DNA of 64,000 nucleotides from Psychrobacillus sp042945595 (GCF_042945595.1 NZ_CP168493.1:3844001-3908000); one strand, 5' to 3'. Positions 34,499 through 44,542 are shown, counted from the stretch's first letter. Numbers and translations are program-made. The notes: a model not told the origin generated them from the letters alone.

Positions 34499-34555
34499 TG
34501 TTTCTCCCCTTTTAATTTTAGTTTATGTGTTTGGGTACGAAAAAAGGACAATCTA

Positions 34556-34805
34556 TACAAAAAAAGACCTGAGATGAACTCAGGTCGCAAAATGCATAGT
34601 TGCCCTAAATCCTCTACTTTTCCCAAATGAGATAGCACACCATTATAAACCGGGATGTTTATAATGGCAGTCCTGCAGTTCTTAACTACAGACCCAGCAA
34701 GTAATACGGAGAACTATTACAAACTTCGGCGACATTTCCTTCTCCCTAGAATCATGGCTTCTCAAACTCCACTAAGGACTGTTAAATATCGCGCCTCTAC
34801 CCCAC
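34556..34805 (-). ncRNA. Lysine riboswitch (L-box) with terminator
   Basis: The minus strand carries the L-box consensus in order: GGTAGAGGCGCG, GGGAGAAGGAAATGTCGCCG, GAAGTTTGTAATAG, TTGCTGGGT, GGACTGCCATTATAA and GGTGTGCTATCTCA. A terminator follows: GACCTGAG at 34579-34586 pairs with 34566-34573 and runs into seven Us. High lysine should stop transcription of the amino-acid ABC importer. Confidence 0.95.
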
Positions 34806-34870
34806 AAATAAAGTGAGGTCATATTCAATTATTGTTCATAGTCTACAATAACAATAGATTTCTGTCAACG

Positions 34871-34904
34871 AAAAGGGGGATTTTACCCATAGATGACCCC
34901 CCTT
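34871..34904 (-). terminator. Terminator of the chemoreceptor pseudogene
   Basis: AAAAGGGGG and CCCCCCTT pair. On the minus strand the stem is followed by TTTTC. It lies about 20 bp after the chemoreceptor stop codon. Confidence 0.6.
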
Positions 34905-34925
34905 ATAAATTACACATGAAATTTT

Positions 34926-36655
34926 TTATACTCTAAATCTGCTAATCTGTTCTTGTAAACTACTAGCCATATTAGCTAACGATTCCGCTGATGCTGAAAT
35001 TTCCTGCATAGATGCTAATTGTTCTTCAATAGATGCAGCCACATTTTGTGTGCCAGATGCAGCTTCATCTGCTATTTCAGCTAGTAGTTTCTCTGATTGA
35101 AGGACCTGATCTGAACCAATTGATAAGTGCTGAGCTGCAGCCGATACATCCCGCAATTGATTTGCTACATCATCCACAGATGTGCGTATTTGTTCGAATG
35201 ACTTGCCTGCTTTATGAACGACTTCTATTCCACCAGCGACTTCACTGGTTGTTTTTCCATTGATTGAACAGCGATTTTAGTTTCTTTTTGTATTAATGCT
35301 ATTAGATCTGAAATACTTTGAGCTGATTTGGCAGATTGCTCAGCTAATTTACGGACCTCATCTGCTACAACAGAAAATCCTTTTCCGTATTCTCCTGCTC
35401 TTGCAGATTCAATTGCCGCATTTAAAGCTAATAGATTTGTTTGCGTCGCTATACTTGTAATTTCTTCCACTATATTACCTATATCTTGAGAGCGCTCTCC
35501 CAATCCCCTTACAACATGTGATAATTCTGAAACTGTAACATTTATCGAACTCATTTGTTCAATAGTAGATTGAATAGCTTTATTCCCATCCAATGCTTTT
35601 CGAGAAGTTTCGATCGCATTTGTCGAAATATCTTTTGCATTAGTTGCTATTTGGTGAATACTACTAGCCATTTCTTCCACTATTTTAGTACTCTCCAACG
35701 TACTTTTTACTTGAAGCTCTGCTCCAGATGCAACCTCTTGAATAGTAGAGGCAACTTCTTCACTTGCCTTAGTAGATTCTTCAGCACTTGCCGTCAACTC
35801 TTCTGATGATGCAGCCACTTGCTCTGAAGTCCCATTTACCTGTCTCATTAACTCTCTTAATCTATACATCATACTGTTAAAGGAAGAAGTTAATACTCCA
35901 ATCTCATCTTTAGAATGATACTTACCAACAACCGTTAAATCACCATTCTCAGCTTGTACCATCAGATCTTGAATACTTTTCAGTGGATTTACGATCATGC
36001 GCACAATGACAATTCCTAGGCCAATACTAAATACAAGCGAGATGACAAAAACAACTAGGATTATTATTTTACTTGTAGTATCGCTCTTTAAGGTGTTTTT
36101 ATTTAACACTTCTGCATTATTTTCTAAATCACTTCCTAGATCCTTCATTATTGCATTTAACTTTTCTCGAAGTGGTTTAACATCTTTCTGATATGTATTA
36201 TTACCTACAGTTCCATTCCCATTCATAGCAAAATTCACAACTTTTTTTAATTCACTTACGTATTTTTCGTTCTCTTCTTTATATTGGGTAATTTTTTTCT
36301 TTTCTTTATTATTTAAGTTACTTTTCTCCAACTTGATTACTAACTCATCGTTATCATTTATATATTTCATAATCTCTTCAGATAATTCAGTTCTAGTATT
36401 TTTATTAGATGTAAGTAACATTTCTAATGCCATACCGTCTACAGCCCGATTATTAATTCGTATTTGTGCTTGCCACTTTATAGGAAGAACAGCATCCTCG
36501 TATATCGCTTTTGAGTCCTTACTCATTTGACCCATAAAATAAAAACCAGTGCCTCCGATTAAAACAAAGATGAAAATGGAAGAAAATATTAATGTAAATA
36601 ACTTCCTTGCTATTCGAACATCGCGTAATTTAACCAACAATTTTACCCCTTTCAT
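34926..36655 (-). pseudogene. Methyl-accepting chemotaxis protein, single-base frameshift
   Basis: The frame from 36655 encodes an N-terminal helix, a 4-helix-bundle sensor domain, a second helix (about residues 197-218), HAMP and the signalling tip, with AIESARAGEYGKGFSVVADE. It then shifts at the A5 tract (T5 at 35252-35256 on the plus strand) and stops at 35225. The lost end continues in another frame (TSEVAGGIEVVHKAGKSFEQ to SLQEQISRFRV) and stops at 34926. One extra A restores a 576-residue receptor. This could be a true mutation, phase variation in a homopolymer, or an assembly error. Confidence 0.85.
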
Positions 36656-36936
36656 ATAACCATTGATCTAGCTTTAACTTATACACTTCACAATTTCTTA
36701 CATTTTGCAATAACTAAAAAAATTTAATATGAAATGTTACGTATATAATATACCCAACATAATGTTACTTTTGTAGTTCAAAATATATACCTCGTGAGTG
36801 TATCATAGATCCTTTGAATGTTTAGTCTTTTGAATATTGAAAAGACTTTCTACCCGTAAATTTTTCACCAATTACTGGGCCTTCAGAAAAAATAACTTTA
36901 AGAATATCTAACATAAATCCAATAAAAATCAACAAA

Positions 36937-36977
36937 TAAAAAAACTCTCTTCAGCATCAATACGTGCTAAAAGAGAG
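36937..36977 (-). terminator. Terminator of the phn operon
   Basis: CTCTCTT-AGCA and TGCT-AAAGAGAG pair around an 8-base loop. On the minus strand they run into seven Us, just after the last phnE. From 36656 to 36936 there is AT-rich sequence with no gene that I can see. Confidence 0.75.
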
Positions 36978-36983
36978 ATCTTT

Positions 36984-37778
36984 TTAAATAATCTTCTTTC
37001 TGAAATATCCAGAAATTATATCTATTAACGTAACCATTACAATAATGCCCAATAAGATGATACCTACTCGGCTCCAGTCACGAGAACTTAACGCAAATAT
37101 TAAAGGTGTACCTATACCGCCTGCTCCAATAATACCTAAAATGGCTGCAGAACGAACATTAATTTCAAATCGATATAACGTATACGATAGGAAACCCGGT
37201 AATACTTGCGGTAAAACAGCAAACCATAGAATCTGAAAGCGATTAGCTCCTGTAGTAAGTAAAGCTTCGGAGGGTCCCATATCGAGGTTTTCAATTTCTT
37301 CGGAGAATAATTTTCCTAACATACCTATCGAGTGTAAACCTAAAGCCAATACCCCTGCAAACGATCCAGGTCCTACTGCTTTTATAAACAATATAGCCAT
37401 TACTATTTCTGGAAAAGTACGCACGAAGCTAAGAACAAACTTACCTACAGCGGATGTAGCCTTTCCTTTACTCATATTATTCGCTGCCCAAAAGGCAAAT
37501 GGAACACATAAAAAACATGATATAAATGTTCCTAAAATTGCGATCATTAATGTGTCTAATAAACCTCTTAGAAGATCCTCCCCTTCAGGAAGATATACGT
37601 AATCCCAATCTGGATGAAAAATTCCACTAAAAATAGATTTTGAAATTTGACCAGCAGTTTCTTTAAAACCATTCAATGGCATACCGGAAAACGCCCAAAT
37701 ATATAGAAGAATCAACAAACCTATGATAACGTATCTTTGTAAATGCTTCTTCTTCGGTTTAGTTAATTTCTCTGTCAT
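36984..37778 (-). CDS. phnE: Phosphonate ABC transporter permease PhnE (second)
   Basis: The 264-residue permease has about six helices. It carries the PhnE-type coupling segment EALLTTGANRFQILWFAVLP and YRFEINVRSAAILGIIGAGG near the C-terminus. It overlaps the first phnE by 4 bp. Two permeases form the membrane channel of the phosphonate/phosphite importer. Confidence 0.92.
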   Translation of the reverse strand: MTEKLTKPKKKHLQRYVIIGLLILLYIWAFSGMPLNGFKETAGQISKSIFSGIFHPDWDYVYLPEGEDLLRGLLDTLMIAILGTFISCFLCVPFAFWAANNMSKGKATSAVGKFVLSFVRTFPEIVMAILFIKAVGPGSFAGVLALGLHSIGMLGKLFSEEIENLDMGPSEALLTTGANRFQILWFAVLPQVLPGFLSYTLYRFEINVRSAAILGIIGAGGIGTPLIFALSSRDWSRVGIILLGIIVMVTLIDIISGYFRKKII

Positions 37779-38569
37779 ATTAACTTCTCCCGTAATTTCA
37801 TACTAATATAATCTATTAATAAAACCACAACAAGTGTATATATAATAATTGTAGAGGTTTTATCATACTCTAGAAACCCTAATGTGCGATCATAATACAA
37901 ACCTATTCCTCCTGCACCTACAAGTCCCAAAACAGCAGCTGCTCTAACATTTACCTCAAAGGTATATAAAACATACGATGTATAATGCGCTAAAATTTGT
38001 GGAATAACTCCGAAGAATATCCACTGTATTTTGTTTGCACCAACAGCCGTCATTGCTTCCAGTGGCCCTGGATCAATCGATTCAATCGCCTCATAGGTAA
38101 GCTTTGCAACTAGACCAATTGAGAATATAGATAAAGCTAAAATACCAGGAAGTGGACCTAATCCAAAGATTGCTACAAAAATAGCAGCCAACAATAAATC
38201 CGGTACTGTACGAATTAAATTTAATATAAAGCGTACAGGATAATTCCAGATAGTAGCTTTAACGATGTTACTAGCACACAGTAAAGCAATTGGAATAGCA
38301 ATAATAGAACCAAAAGTTGTCCCTAAAACGGCCATTCTAATTGTTTCAAGCATGGCTGGTGTAATGTTATCTATATAGCCCCAATTAGGCGGGAACATCT
38401 GTTTTAATAAGTCCCACATATTCGGAATACCTGTCCATAACTCCGGTAGAGATGTCTCTGTTCTTACTCCACTCAACCAGATTATTAATAGAACAAATAC
38501 AACAGTGAATATATGTTTTGTTTTTTTAGGAGGACTCGGAATGGTTTTATTAATTTTTTCGTTCGTCAT
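37775..38569 (-). CDS. phnE: Phosphonate ABC transporter permease PhnE (first)
   Basis: This is a 264-residue paralogue of the following gene, with EAMTAVGANKIQWIFFGVIP and YTFEVNVRAAAVLGLVGAGG. It overlaps phnC by 4 bp (ATGA) and the next phnE by 4 bp, so the three genes are translationally coupled. Confidence 0.92.
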   Translation of the reverse strand: MTNEKINKTIPSPPKKTKHIFTVVFVLLIIWLSGVRTETSLPELWTGIPNMWDLLKQMFPPNWGYIDNITPAMLETIRMAVLGTTFGSIIAIPIALLCASNIVKATIWNYPVRFILNLIRTVPDLLLAAIFVAIFGLGPLPGILALSIFSIGLVAKLTYEAIESIDPGPLEAMTAVGANKIQWIFFGVIPQILAHYTSYVLYTFEVNVRAAAVLGLVGAGGIGLYYDRTLGFLEYDKTSTIIIYTLVVVLLIDYISMKLREKLI

Positions 38570-39336
38570 GATTGTTCACCCAATAGCTCGTCTTTTTTAA
38601 TAGCACGACCATAAATTTCAGAGAACATCTCATCTGTTGCTTCTTCGACTGGACCATCAAAAACAACTTTTCCAGCTCTTAGACCGATAATTCTAGTTGC
38701 ATATTTTCTAGCTAAATCGATGAAATGTAAATTGACGATTGTTGTAATTCCATCCTCTTCATTAATTCTTTTTAAATCGTCCATTACTTGCTTAGTAGTT
38801 AAAGGATCTAATGAAGCCACGGGCTCATCAGCAAGAATAATTTGTGCTTCTTGTGCTAAAGCGCGAGCAATCGATACACGTTGCTGTTGACCACCAGATA
38901 GTTCATCCGCACGTGAATAGCACTTTTCAAGTATATTTACTCGTTCTAGCGCCTTCATCGCAAGTTGAATATCCTCTTTTGGAAAAAGACCAAGAACTGT
39001 TCTTAGAGTCGAATGGTAACCAACTCTACCAGAAAGAACATTTTTTAATACCGTAGAGCGTTTCACCAAATTAAAACTTTGGAAAATCATGCCGATATCT
39101 CTTCGTATTCTACGTAGCTCTGTTCCTTTTGCAGCTGTGATAGATTTTCCATTTATTAAAATTTCGCCATCTGATATTTCATGTAGGCGATTGATCGATC
39201 GAAGCAACGTCGATTTACCTGCGCCCGACAACCCTACAATGACAATAAATTCACCTTTATGAATGGTTAAGTTAATATCGTTTAGACCTTTTGTTCCATT
39301 CTGGTAAACTTTTGTAACATTTTTAAACTCAATCAC
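38566..39336 (-). CDS. phnC: Phosphonate ABC transporter ATP-binding protein PhnC
   Basis: This 256-residue ATPase has Walker A GLSGAGKST, signature LSGGQQQR and Walker B ILADEPVASLDP. LHFIDLARKYATRIIGLRAG fits the PhnC subfamily, as do the neighbours phnD, phnE and phnE. It sits about 100 bp after phnD, with a strong terminator-like hairpin in the gap. Confidence 0.93.
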   Translation of the reverse strand: MIEFKNVTKVYQNGTKGLNDINLTIHKGEFIVIVGLSGAGKSTLLRSINRLHEISDGEILINGKSITAAKGTELRRIRRDIGMIFQSFNLVKRSTVLKNVLSGRVGYHSTLRTVLGLFPKEDIQLAMKALERVNILEKCYSRADELSGGQQQRVSIARALAQEAQIILADEPVASLDPLTTKQVMDDLKRINEEDGITTIVNLHFIDLARKYATRIIGLRAGKVVFDGPVEEATDEMFSEIYGRAIKKDELLGEQS

Positions 39337-39370
39337 GTCACAACCAACTTTCTTTCGTTATAAAATTTGA

Positions 39371-39410
39371 AAAAAAAACTCAACCATTCCGCTAATATCA
39401 GAATGGTTGG
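39371..39410 (-). terminator. Internal attenuator between phnD and phnC
   Basis: CAACCATTC and GAATGGTTG form a 9-bp stem. On the minus strand it is followed by AG and nine Us, a full terminator within the operon. It should make PhnD more abundant than PhnCEE. Confidence 0.78.
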
Positions 39411-39436
39411 GCAAAGTTATTCAAAAAATTTGTTCT

Positions 39437-40360
39437 CTATTCCGTTTTTACTTTTTTACCGTACTCACGAACGATATCAAATTTATTATCGTCTGACTTC
39501 GTGTAACCTTCATGTGAGTAAATATCACTAACGATTGCATGTCCTTCTTCGCTTTCACCAATTTTAATGAAAGCTTCTTGAATTTTTGTTTTCCATTCTG
39601 GACTCATATCTGTACGTACACTAATCGTATCATTCGGAATATTTTCTGTATATTGGATAACTTTAGTATCTTCAAATACAGTTGGATAGTCACCTTTTAC
39701 TATATTACGAGCATCTTGGAATATTACCGCTGCGTCTACATCGCCATTTAGAACAGCAAGAACTGCTTGGTCATGTCCTTTTACTGTAACCCCTTGTACA
39801 TCTTTAAGGGGATCGATACCATTATCCATTAGCATTGCTGCGGGCCACACATAACCAGCTGAAGATGTAACATCTTGGAACGCAATTTTCTTTCCTTTTA
39901 AATCTTTCACACTATTAATGTTTGAATCTTTTTTAACGATAAATAATGATTTATAAAAATCCACTAATTCGGAAGACGGTGTCCCATCTTCATTTACACC
40001 AAGACGTTGCGCTTGAAGAATAACTTCTGCTGCATTTTTTTCTTTAGCTAATACATAAGCAGTTGGTGGCAAAAATCCAACATCTACTTTTTTAGAAGCC
40101 ATTGCTTCGATAATCGTATTATAATTAGTAGAAACACTTACTTTTACTGGGATTCCTAATTGATCTGATAATAACTTTTCAAGTGGTTTGGCTTTTGCTT
40201 CAAGCGAACTAGCATTTTGAGATGGAACGAATTGAACTGTAAGCTCTTTTGGTTCATAACCAGAAGCTGTTTTACCATCTCCGTCCGAAGATCCACAACC
40301 AGCTAAAATACCCGCAATTAAAGCGAATGATAAAACAAGCATTGATAATTTCTTAATCAT
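39437..40360 (-). CDS. phnD: Phosphate/phosphite/phosphonate-binding lipoprotein PhnD
   Basis: This 307-residue substrate-binding protein has a signal peptide and lipobox ILAGCGSS. The PhnD-family pattern follows: VQFVPSQNASSLEAKAKPLE, VGFLPPTAYVLAKEK, FQDVTSSAGYVWPAAML and DVDAAVIFQDAR. It is the receptor for phosphonates or phosphite; the exact ligand cannot be told. It is divergent from a phosphoesterase gene. Confidence 0.92.
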   Translation of the reverse strand: MIKKLSMLVLSFALIAGILAGCGSSDGDGKTASGYEPKELTVQFVPSQNASSLEAKAKPLEKLLSDQLGIPVKVSVSTNYNTIIEAMASKKVDVGFLPPTAYVLAKEKNAAEVILQAQRLGVNEDGTPSSELVDFYKSLFIVKKDSNINSVKDLKGKKIAFQDVTSSAGYVWPAAMLMDNGIDPLKDVQGVTVKGHDQAVLAVLNGDVDAAVIFQDARNIVKGDYPTVFEDTKVIQYTENIPNDTISVRTDMSPEWKTKIQEAFIKIGESEEGHAIVSDIYSHEGYTKSDDNKFDIVREYGKKVKTE

Positions 40361-40399
40361 TTACGTAGCCTCCAAAGTTGTTTTTGTTTTGCAAAATAA

Positions 40400-40443
40400 A
40401 TTATAACACAGGATTATTGTAAATAAATTAAATTTTTTGTAAA
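40400..40443 (-). promoter_or_regulatory. Probable PhoP-dependent promoter of the phn operon
   Basis: On the minus strand, TTTACA at 40438-40443, TTTAAT 11 bp further and TTTACA at 40418-40423 precede a perfect TATAAT at 40400-40405. There is no good -35. This is the pattern of PhoP-activated promoters, though the third repeat is 2 bp off the 11-bp phase. Confidence 0.5.
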
Positions 40444-40544
40444 GAATTTGAAGAAATATTCGAACTTTTCGTTATGATTGAAGATATTAAGCTAGTCTAT
40501 TATTATTTAAAATAACCCTAAAAAGAAAGTAGAGATAATTATTT

Positions 40545-42098
40545 ATGAAGAAAATTACCATACTTCAAACAAGCGATATTCACGGAAGCGTCTATCCTTT
40601 AAACTACGGAAATAATAAAGCGGCACACCTAGGTTTTGGAAAACTAGCTACAAAAATTAAGCAGGAACGCTCGCTAGATGATCAGCTAATTCTGATTGAT
40701 AATGGTGATTTAATCCAAGGTACCCCTTTAACATACTATTATGTCCAATTTCTAAAAGATAAAAAAAACCCCATGATTCAACTATTAAACCATATGTCCT
40801 ATGATGCTGCGGTTATTGGAAACCATGAATTTAACTATGGTATGGACGTATTAAATGATGCTGTAAGTGAATCTAACTTTCCTTGGCTTTCTGCTAACAT
40901 TGTAAACGAAAACTCTAATCAACCTTATTTCGGTTCTCCTTATATTATTAAAGAAATAAATTCTGTAAAGATAGCTATTTTAGGCGTCACAACTCACTAC
41001 ATACCAAATTGGGAAAATGAACATAATATAGCCGGTCTGGATTTTAAAGATTGTCTGAATGAAACGAAGAAGTGGGTTGCATATATTAAAGAAAATGAAA
41101 ACCCAGATGTTCTGATCGTTTCTTATCACGGTGGCTTTGAGCGAGATTTAGAAACAGGTGAACCAACTGAAAATTTAACCGGAGAAAACCAAGGTTATGC
41201 CATATGCCAGGAGGTTGAAGGAATTGACGTTTTACTGACGGGTCACCAACATCGCTCTTTAACCGGCAATATTAATGGCATAGAAATTGTTCAACCATCT
41301 AATAATGGACAATTGTTGGGCAAAATAGTCCTTACATTGAATGATCAAAATGAAATATTAGACAAAACTTCTGAACTGATAGCTGTGGATGATGTCAATG
41401 CGGACGAAGAGCTTCTAAAAATGACCTCTTATTTTGAAGAAGAAACACAGAAGTGGCTCGACCAACCGATCGGAATGATCGAAGGTGATATGTTGATCAA
41501 TGACCCTCTACTAGTTAGAACAAGCGACCATCCTCTTATTGAATTCATAAACAAAGTGCAAATGGAAACTGCTGGAGTAGAAATTTCGAATACATCACTA
41601 TTTAATAACTCTTCTCCAGGATTTGAACCAAATGTAGCAATGCGAGACATAATCTCTAACTATATGTTTCCAAATACATTGAAAGTTCTTCGTTTATCTG
41701 GACAAGATATTAAAGATGCGTTAGAACAAAATGCTCGCTATTTTGTTATTAATGAAGAAGGAAATCTTGATGTAAATCCGACTTATATTCTTCCAAAACC
41801 CCAGCATTATAATTACGATATGTGGGAAGGCATTGAGTATATCCTAGATATACGAAATCCTATCGGAAGCCGAGTAACCACTTTAAATTATAAAGGAACT
41901 CCTTTAAACCTTGATGGTGAATATGATGTCGTTATGAATAATTACCGTGCTGGAGGCGGGGGGGATTTTATGATGTTTAAAGATAAACCAGTTGTCAAAG
42001 ATATTACTATGGATATGACTGAAATCCTTGCTAACTATATACTTGAAAGAGAAATTATTAAAGCAACCGTTAATCATAATTGGAAAGTGATTTGGTAA
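40545..42098 (+). CDS. Bifunctional metallophosphatase/5'-nucleotidase
   Basis: The 517-residue protein has an N-terminal metallophosphoesterase domain (QTSDIHGSVYP, DNGDLIQGTPL, IGNHEFNYG, VSYHGGFE, LTGHQHR) and a C-terminal 5'-nucleotidase domain (from about residue 300, with NYRAGGGGDF near the end). It belongs to the UshA/YfkN type, but it has no signal peptide, so it is probably cytoplasmic. It is divergent from phnDCEE, which suggests that it frees phosphate from imported or internal nucleotides or phosphoesters. Confidence 0.88.
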   Translation: MKKITILQTSDIHGSVYPLNYGNNKAAHLGFGKLATKIKQERSLDDQLILIDNGDLIQGTPLTYYYVQFLKDKKNPMIQLLNHMSYDAAVIGNHEFNYGMDVLNDAVSESNFPWLSANIVNENSNQPYFGSPYIIKEINSVKIAILGVTTHYIPNWENEHNIAGLDFKDCLNETKKWVAYIKENENPDVLIVSYHGGFERDLETGEPTENLTGENQGYAICQEVEGIDVLLTGHQHRSLTGNINGIEIVQPSNNGQLLGKIVLTLNDQNEILDKTSELIAVDDVNADEELLKMTSYFEEETQKWLDQPIGMIEGDMLINDPLLVRTSDHPLIEFINKVQMETAGVEISNTSLFNNSSPGFEPNVAMRDIISNYMFPNTLKVLRLSGQDIKDALEQNARYFVINEEGNLDVNPTYILPKPQHYNYDMWEGIEYILDIRNPIGSRVTTLNYKGTPLNLDGEYDVVMNNYRAGGGGDFMMFKDKPVVKDITMDMTEILANYILEREIIKATVNHNWKVIW

Positions 42099-42200
42099 TC
42101 AAGTAAGAAAAATGCATGTGTCCTTTAAGTACATCTTATCTTAACTATTTCGAGAGTGCTTTGTACTAAACATTTGCTACACTATTACCATTAAAGTCTT

Positions 42201-42241
42201 GGATCGTGAAGTGACTGCGTCACTTCACGATCCATTTTTTT
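42201..42241 (+). terminator. Terminator after the 5'-nucleotidase gene
   Basis: GGATCGTGAAGTGAC and GTCACTTCACGATCC form a perfect 15-bp stem with a 3-base loop, followed by a run of Ts. It is about 100 bp after the stop codon. Confidence 0.88.
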
Positions 42242-42347
42242 TGATAATCTTGTGGCGGATGTTTGTCCATCGCCATCTTGAAATAAGTAGAGACATGGTG
42301 CATTAGGTTTGGTTAATGAGAGAATAAATCTTATCCTATTCTTTTAA

Positions 42348-42377
42348 AAGCGGACGAAGATACAATTTCGTCCGCTT
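42348..42377. other. Orphan hairpin in a gene-free stretch
   Basis: AAGCGGACGAA and TTCGTCCGCTT form a perfect 11-bp stem, with A-rich and T-rich flanks. It lies in the 42242-42630 stretch, where I find no gene. It could be a second terminator or part of a small RNA. Confidence 0.5.
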
Positions 42378-42560
42378 AATCCTTCTTTACCTATGGATAC
42401 TATCTATTTTTCTCTAGTACCACCTACTCTAATCATGCAACCATTGATTCATGTAATTGATACTCGCTCCTTGGAAAGCCTCCGCTTGTAACGGAAATCA
42501 ACCTATTCATGGCATAATTTTTTTATTCTCCTAGTAAATATGATAGAATATTATCTTCTA

Positions 42561-42588
42561 GAGAGTTGAGCTTATCAACTCTCTTTTT
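42561..42588 (+). terminator. Plus-strand terminator with no gene before it
   Basis: GAGAGTTGA and TCAACTCTC form a 9-bp stem followed by five Ts on the plus strand. There is no plus-strand coding gene nearby. It may end a short RNA from a weak promoter near 42530 or be a back-up terminator. Confidence 0.5.
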
Positions 42589-42630
42589 CATGATTACTAA
42601 TTGAACTTTTTCAAGGCATACCAGAAACTT

Positions 42631-44385
42631 TTAACTTGTTGGTGAAAGCCTTTTTTGCTTACCTTGTTGTTCCAACGTCTTTGTTAAGATTTGTTGGATG
42701 ATTGCCGATTCGTTTGTTGCAAGCGAATGGTCAGCTAAATTTACCTGTTCTAACGGGTCTCTTGTCACATTATATAACTCAAATTGCTCTGGGATTGGCT
42801 CTTCTTTTATAGTCGTTACACAGAAGTTGTTTATTTCAGTAATCGTTATGTCAACATTACCTGGACTCGACCAAAACATTGGATTATCGAAATAACGAGC
42901 TAGTTTCCAAGTCTCCTTTTCTTTCATTTTTCCCGTCTCTAACGTCGTAATCACTGCCTCGATATGGTTCGGTTGGACTACCGATTCATAAGGTACTCCA
43001 GTAACTGGGTTCGTTTGATTCAAACCTTTCGAGACATCATCATCTGTCATAAAATAGATAGGTTCATTTGCTCGGAAGAAGTGTTCATTTCCTTTAATTA
43101 GTGGTGTTAAATTTCTTCCAACTAATGATCGCGCCTCCGAATGATCGTTTGAAAGCTTTTTACGAATCCCTCCTGCGTTTATCTCCGCCAGTCCCAACAA
43201 CGTAGGAAGAATGTCTACGTGACTTGTTAACATTTCTGTACAAATTGGTTGTGGGAAAAGAGTAGGATTATGAATAATTAATGGGACATGAATGGACTCC
43301 TCATACATGTTATACCACTTTTGATAGAGACCACCGTGTGCCCCCAATTGTTCTCCATGATCGGATGTAAATAGGACAATTGTATTCTCATAAAAACTGG
43401 ATTGTTGAAGTGCCGTGAAGACCTTTAGCATTTCTTCGTCCGCCTTTTTTGTTAAGCTATAATATAATTGGCGATAGAAATTGTTATCGATAATTGGTTG
43501 CAATACCTTGGGGTACGTGATGCGGTAACTTTCTTGAGCGGTAGGTTTAGTAAGAAGAGACTCCCCAACTGTCGGAGCAGGCGGAGTATATGGAAGCGTT
43601 GGATCCACTTTAAAGTTAAAGTTTGGAGAAATTGCAGATAGTATCCCATATATTGCAATATCGTGAGGGTTTACAAAGGAGCACATGATAAACCATGGAG
43701 TATCCTCATGGTGGCACGTCGACTTTTCATCCAGGGACTTAATTAGTTGGACAGTTTCACTAGCGTACACCTCGTCTCTTCCACTCGTACCAATTCTTGC
43801 GGAAGAGGCAGAGTTTCGTGGATTTGCACCGTGGGGCTCTGGTCCAATCCAACCGGAATATCCAAAAGAATCGAGACGGTTCGCCTTTTCATATATTTTT
43901 TCTTTTTCTTTATCTGGAACTCCTGTTATTGGGTTATAGCTTACAAACTGATTTTTAGTACCTGGGATTAATATATCTTCATCTGAAGCATGCCATTTCC
44001 CTTTCCAAAAAGTATTATATCCCGCAGCTCGAAAGTAATCTCCCATCGTTGGCACCGTGTTTGGATCAAGCCAAAATAGATCTGGATCAAATGAACCTTT
44101 CGCGCCTCCGGGAGTTTGTGTTACCCCGTGAAGTGAGGGATATTGCCCGGTATATAAAGTTGCTCTACTTGGAGTACAAGCGGTGCTACCTACATAGTGA
44201 TTTAAGAATTCCATTCCGTTCTTTTTTAATAATTCATGGGTTAATAAATTTTCTTTCCGCCACTCCTTTAATTCCTGTGTTTCATAGACAGAAGGATAGC
44301 GCTCTTGATCAACCATTAAAAAGAGTAAATTTGGTTGTCTTTTTCTATCGTGGTCGTGATTGTGTTTCTTTATATTGTTACCCAT
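42631..44385 (-). CDS. Sulfatase-family hydrolase
   Basis: The 584-residue protein has LFLMVDQERYPS (metal Asp), the type I sulfatase signature CTPSRATLYTGQYPSLHG (about residues 70-87, with Cys70 the formylglycine precursor) and GKWHAS. Further on it has FTSDHGEQLGAHG, a second metal site. There is no signal peptide, so a cytoplasmic arylsulfatase or phosphonate-monoester-hydrolase-like role is likely. The neighbouring phosphonate and phosphoester genes make a phosphorus substrate conceivable, but this is inference. Confidence 0.85.
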   Translation of the reverse strand: MGNNIKKHNHDHDRKRQPNLLFLMVDQERYPSVYETQELKEWRKENLLTHELLKKNGMEFLNHYVGSTACTPSRATLYTGQYPSLHGVTQTPGGAKGSFDPDLFWLDPNTVPTMGDYFRAAGYNTFWKGKWHASDEDILIPGTKNQFVSYNPITGVPDKEKEKIYEKANRLDSFGYSGWIGPEPHGANPRNSASSARIGTSGRDEVYASETVQLIKSLDEKSTCHHEDTPWFIMCSFVNPHDIAIYGILSAISPNFNFKVDPTLPYTPPAPTVGESLLTKPTAQESYRITYPKVLQPIIDNNFYRQLYYSLTKKADEEMLKVFTALQQSSFYENTIVLFTSDHGEQLGAHGGLYQKWYNMYEESIHVPLIIHNPTLFPQPICTEMLTSHVDILPTLLGLAEINAGGIRKKLSNDHSEARSLVGRNLTPLIKGNEHFFRANEPIYFMTDDDVSKGLNQTNPVTGVPYESVVQPNHIEAVITTLETGKMKEKETWKLARYFDNPMFWSSPGNVDITITEINNFCVTTIKEEPIPEQFELYNVTRDPLEQVNLADHSLATNESAIIQQILTKTLEQQGKQKRLSPTS

Positions 44386-44482
44386 TTTTACACCCTTCCT
44401 TCATATATTTTAATACTATATGTACATAACAAAAATAACGGTCAGCTATTGTCCCCCTTAATTTCATCCAATTTCATTAAAC

Positions 44483-44526
44483 ACAAACAAAACCGACTTC
44501 CAAATTGGAAAGTCGGTTTTGTTTGT
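44483..44526 (-). terminator. Terminator of the symporter gene
   Basis: ACAAACAAAACCGACTT and AAGTCGGTTTTGTTTGT form a stem of about 17-19 bp with A/T-rich ends, directly downstream of the symporter stop. Confidence 0.85.
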
Positions 44527-44542
44527 AATCTTATTTGTGTGC

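Noticed and set aside
34926..35177. A separate 83-residue gene
   Set aside because: It is the displaced C-terminus of the frameshifted chemoreceptor and has no start signals of its own.
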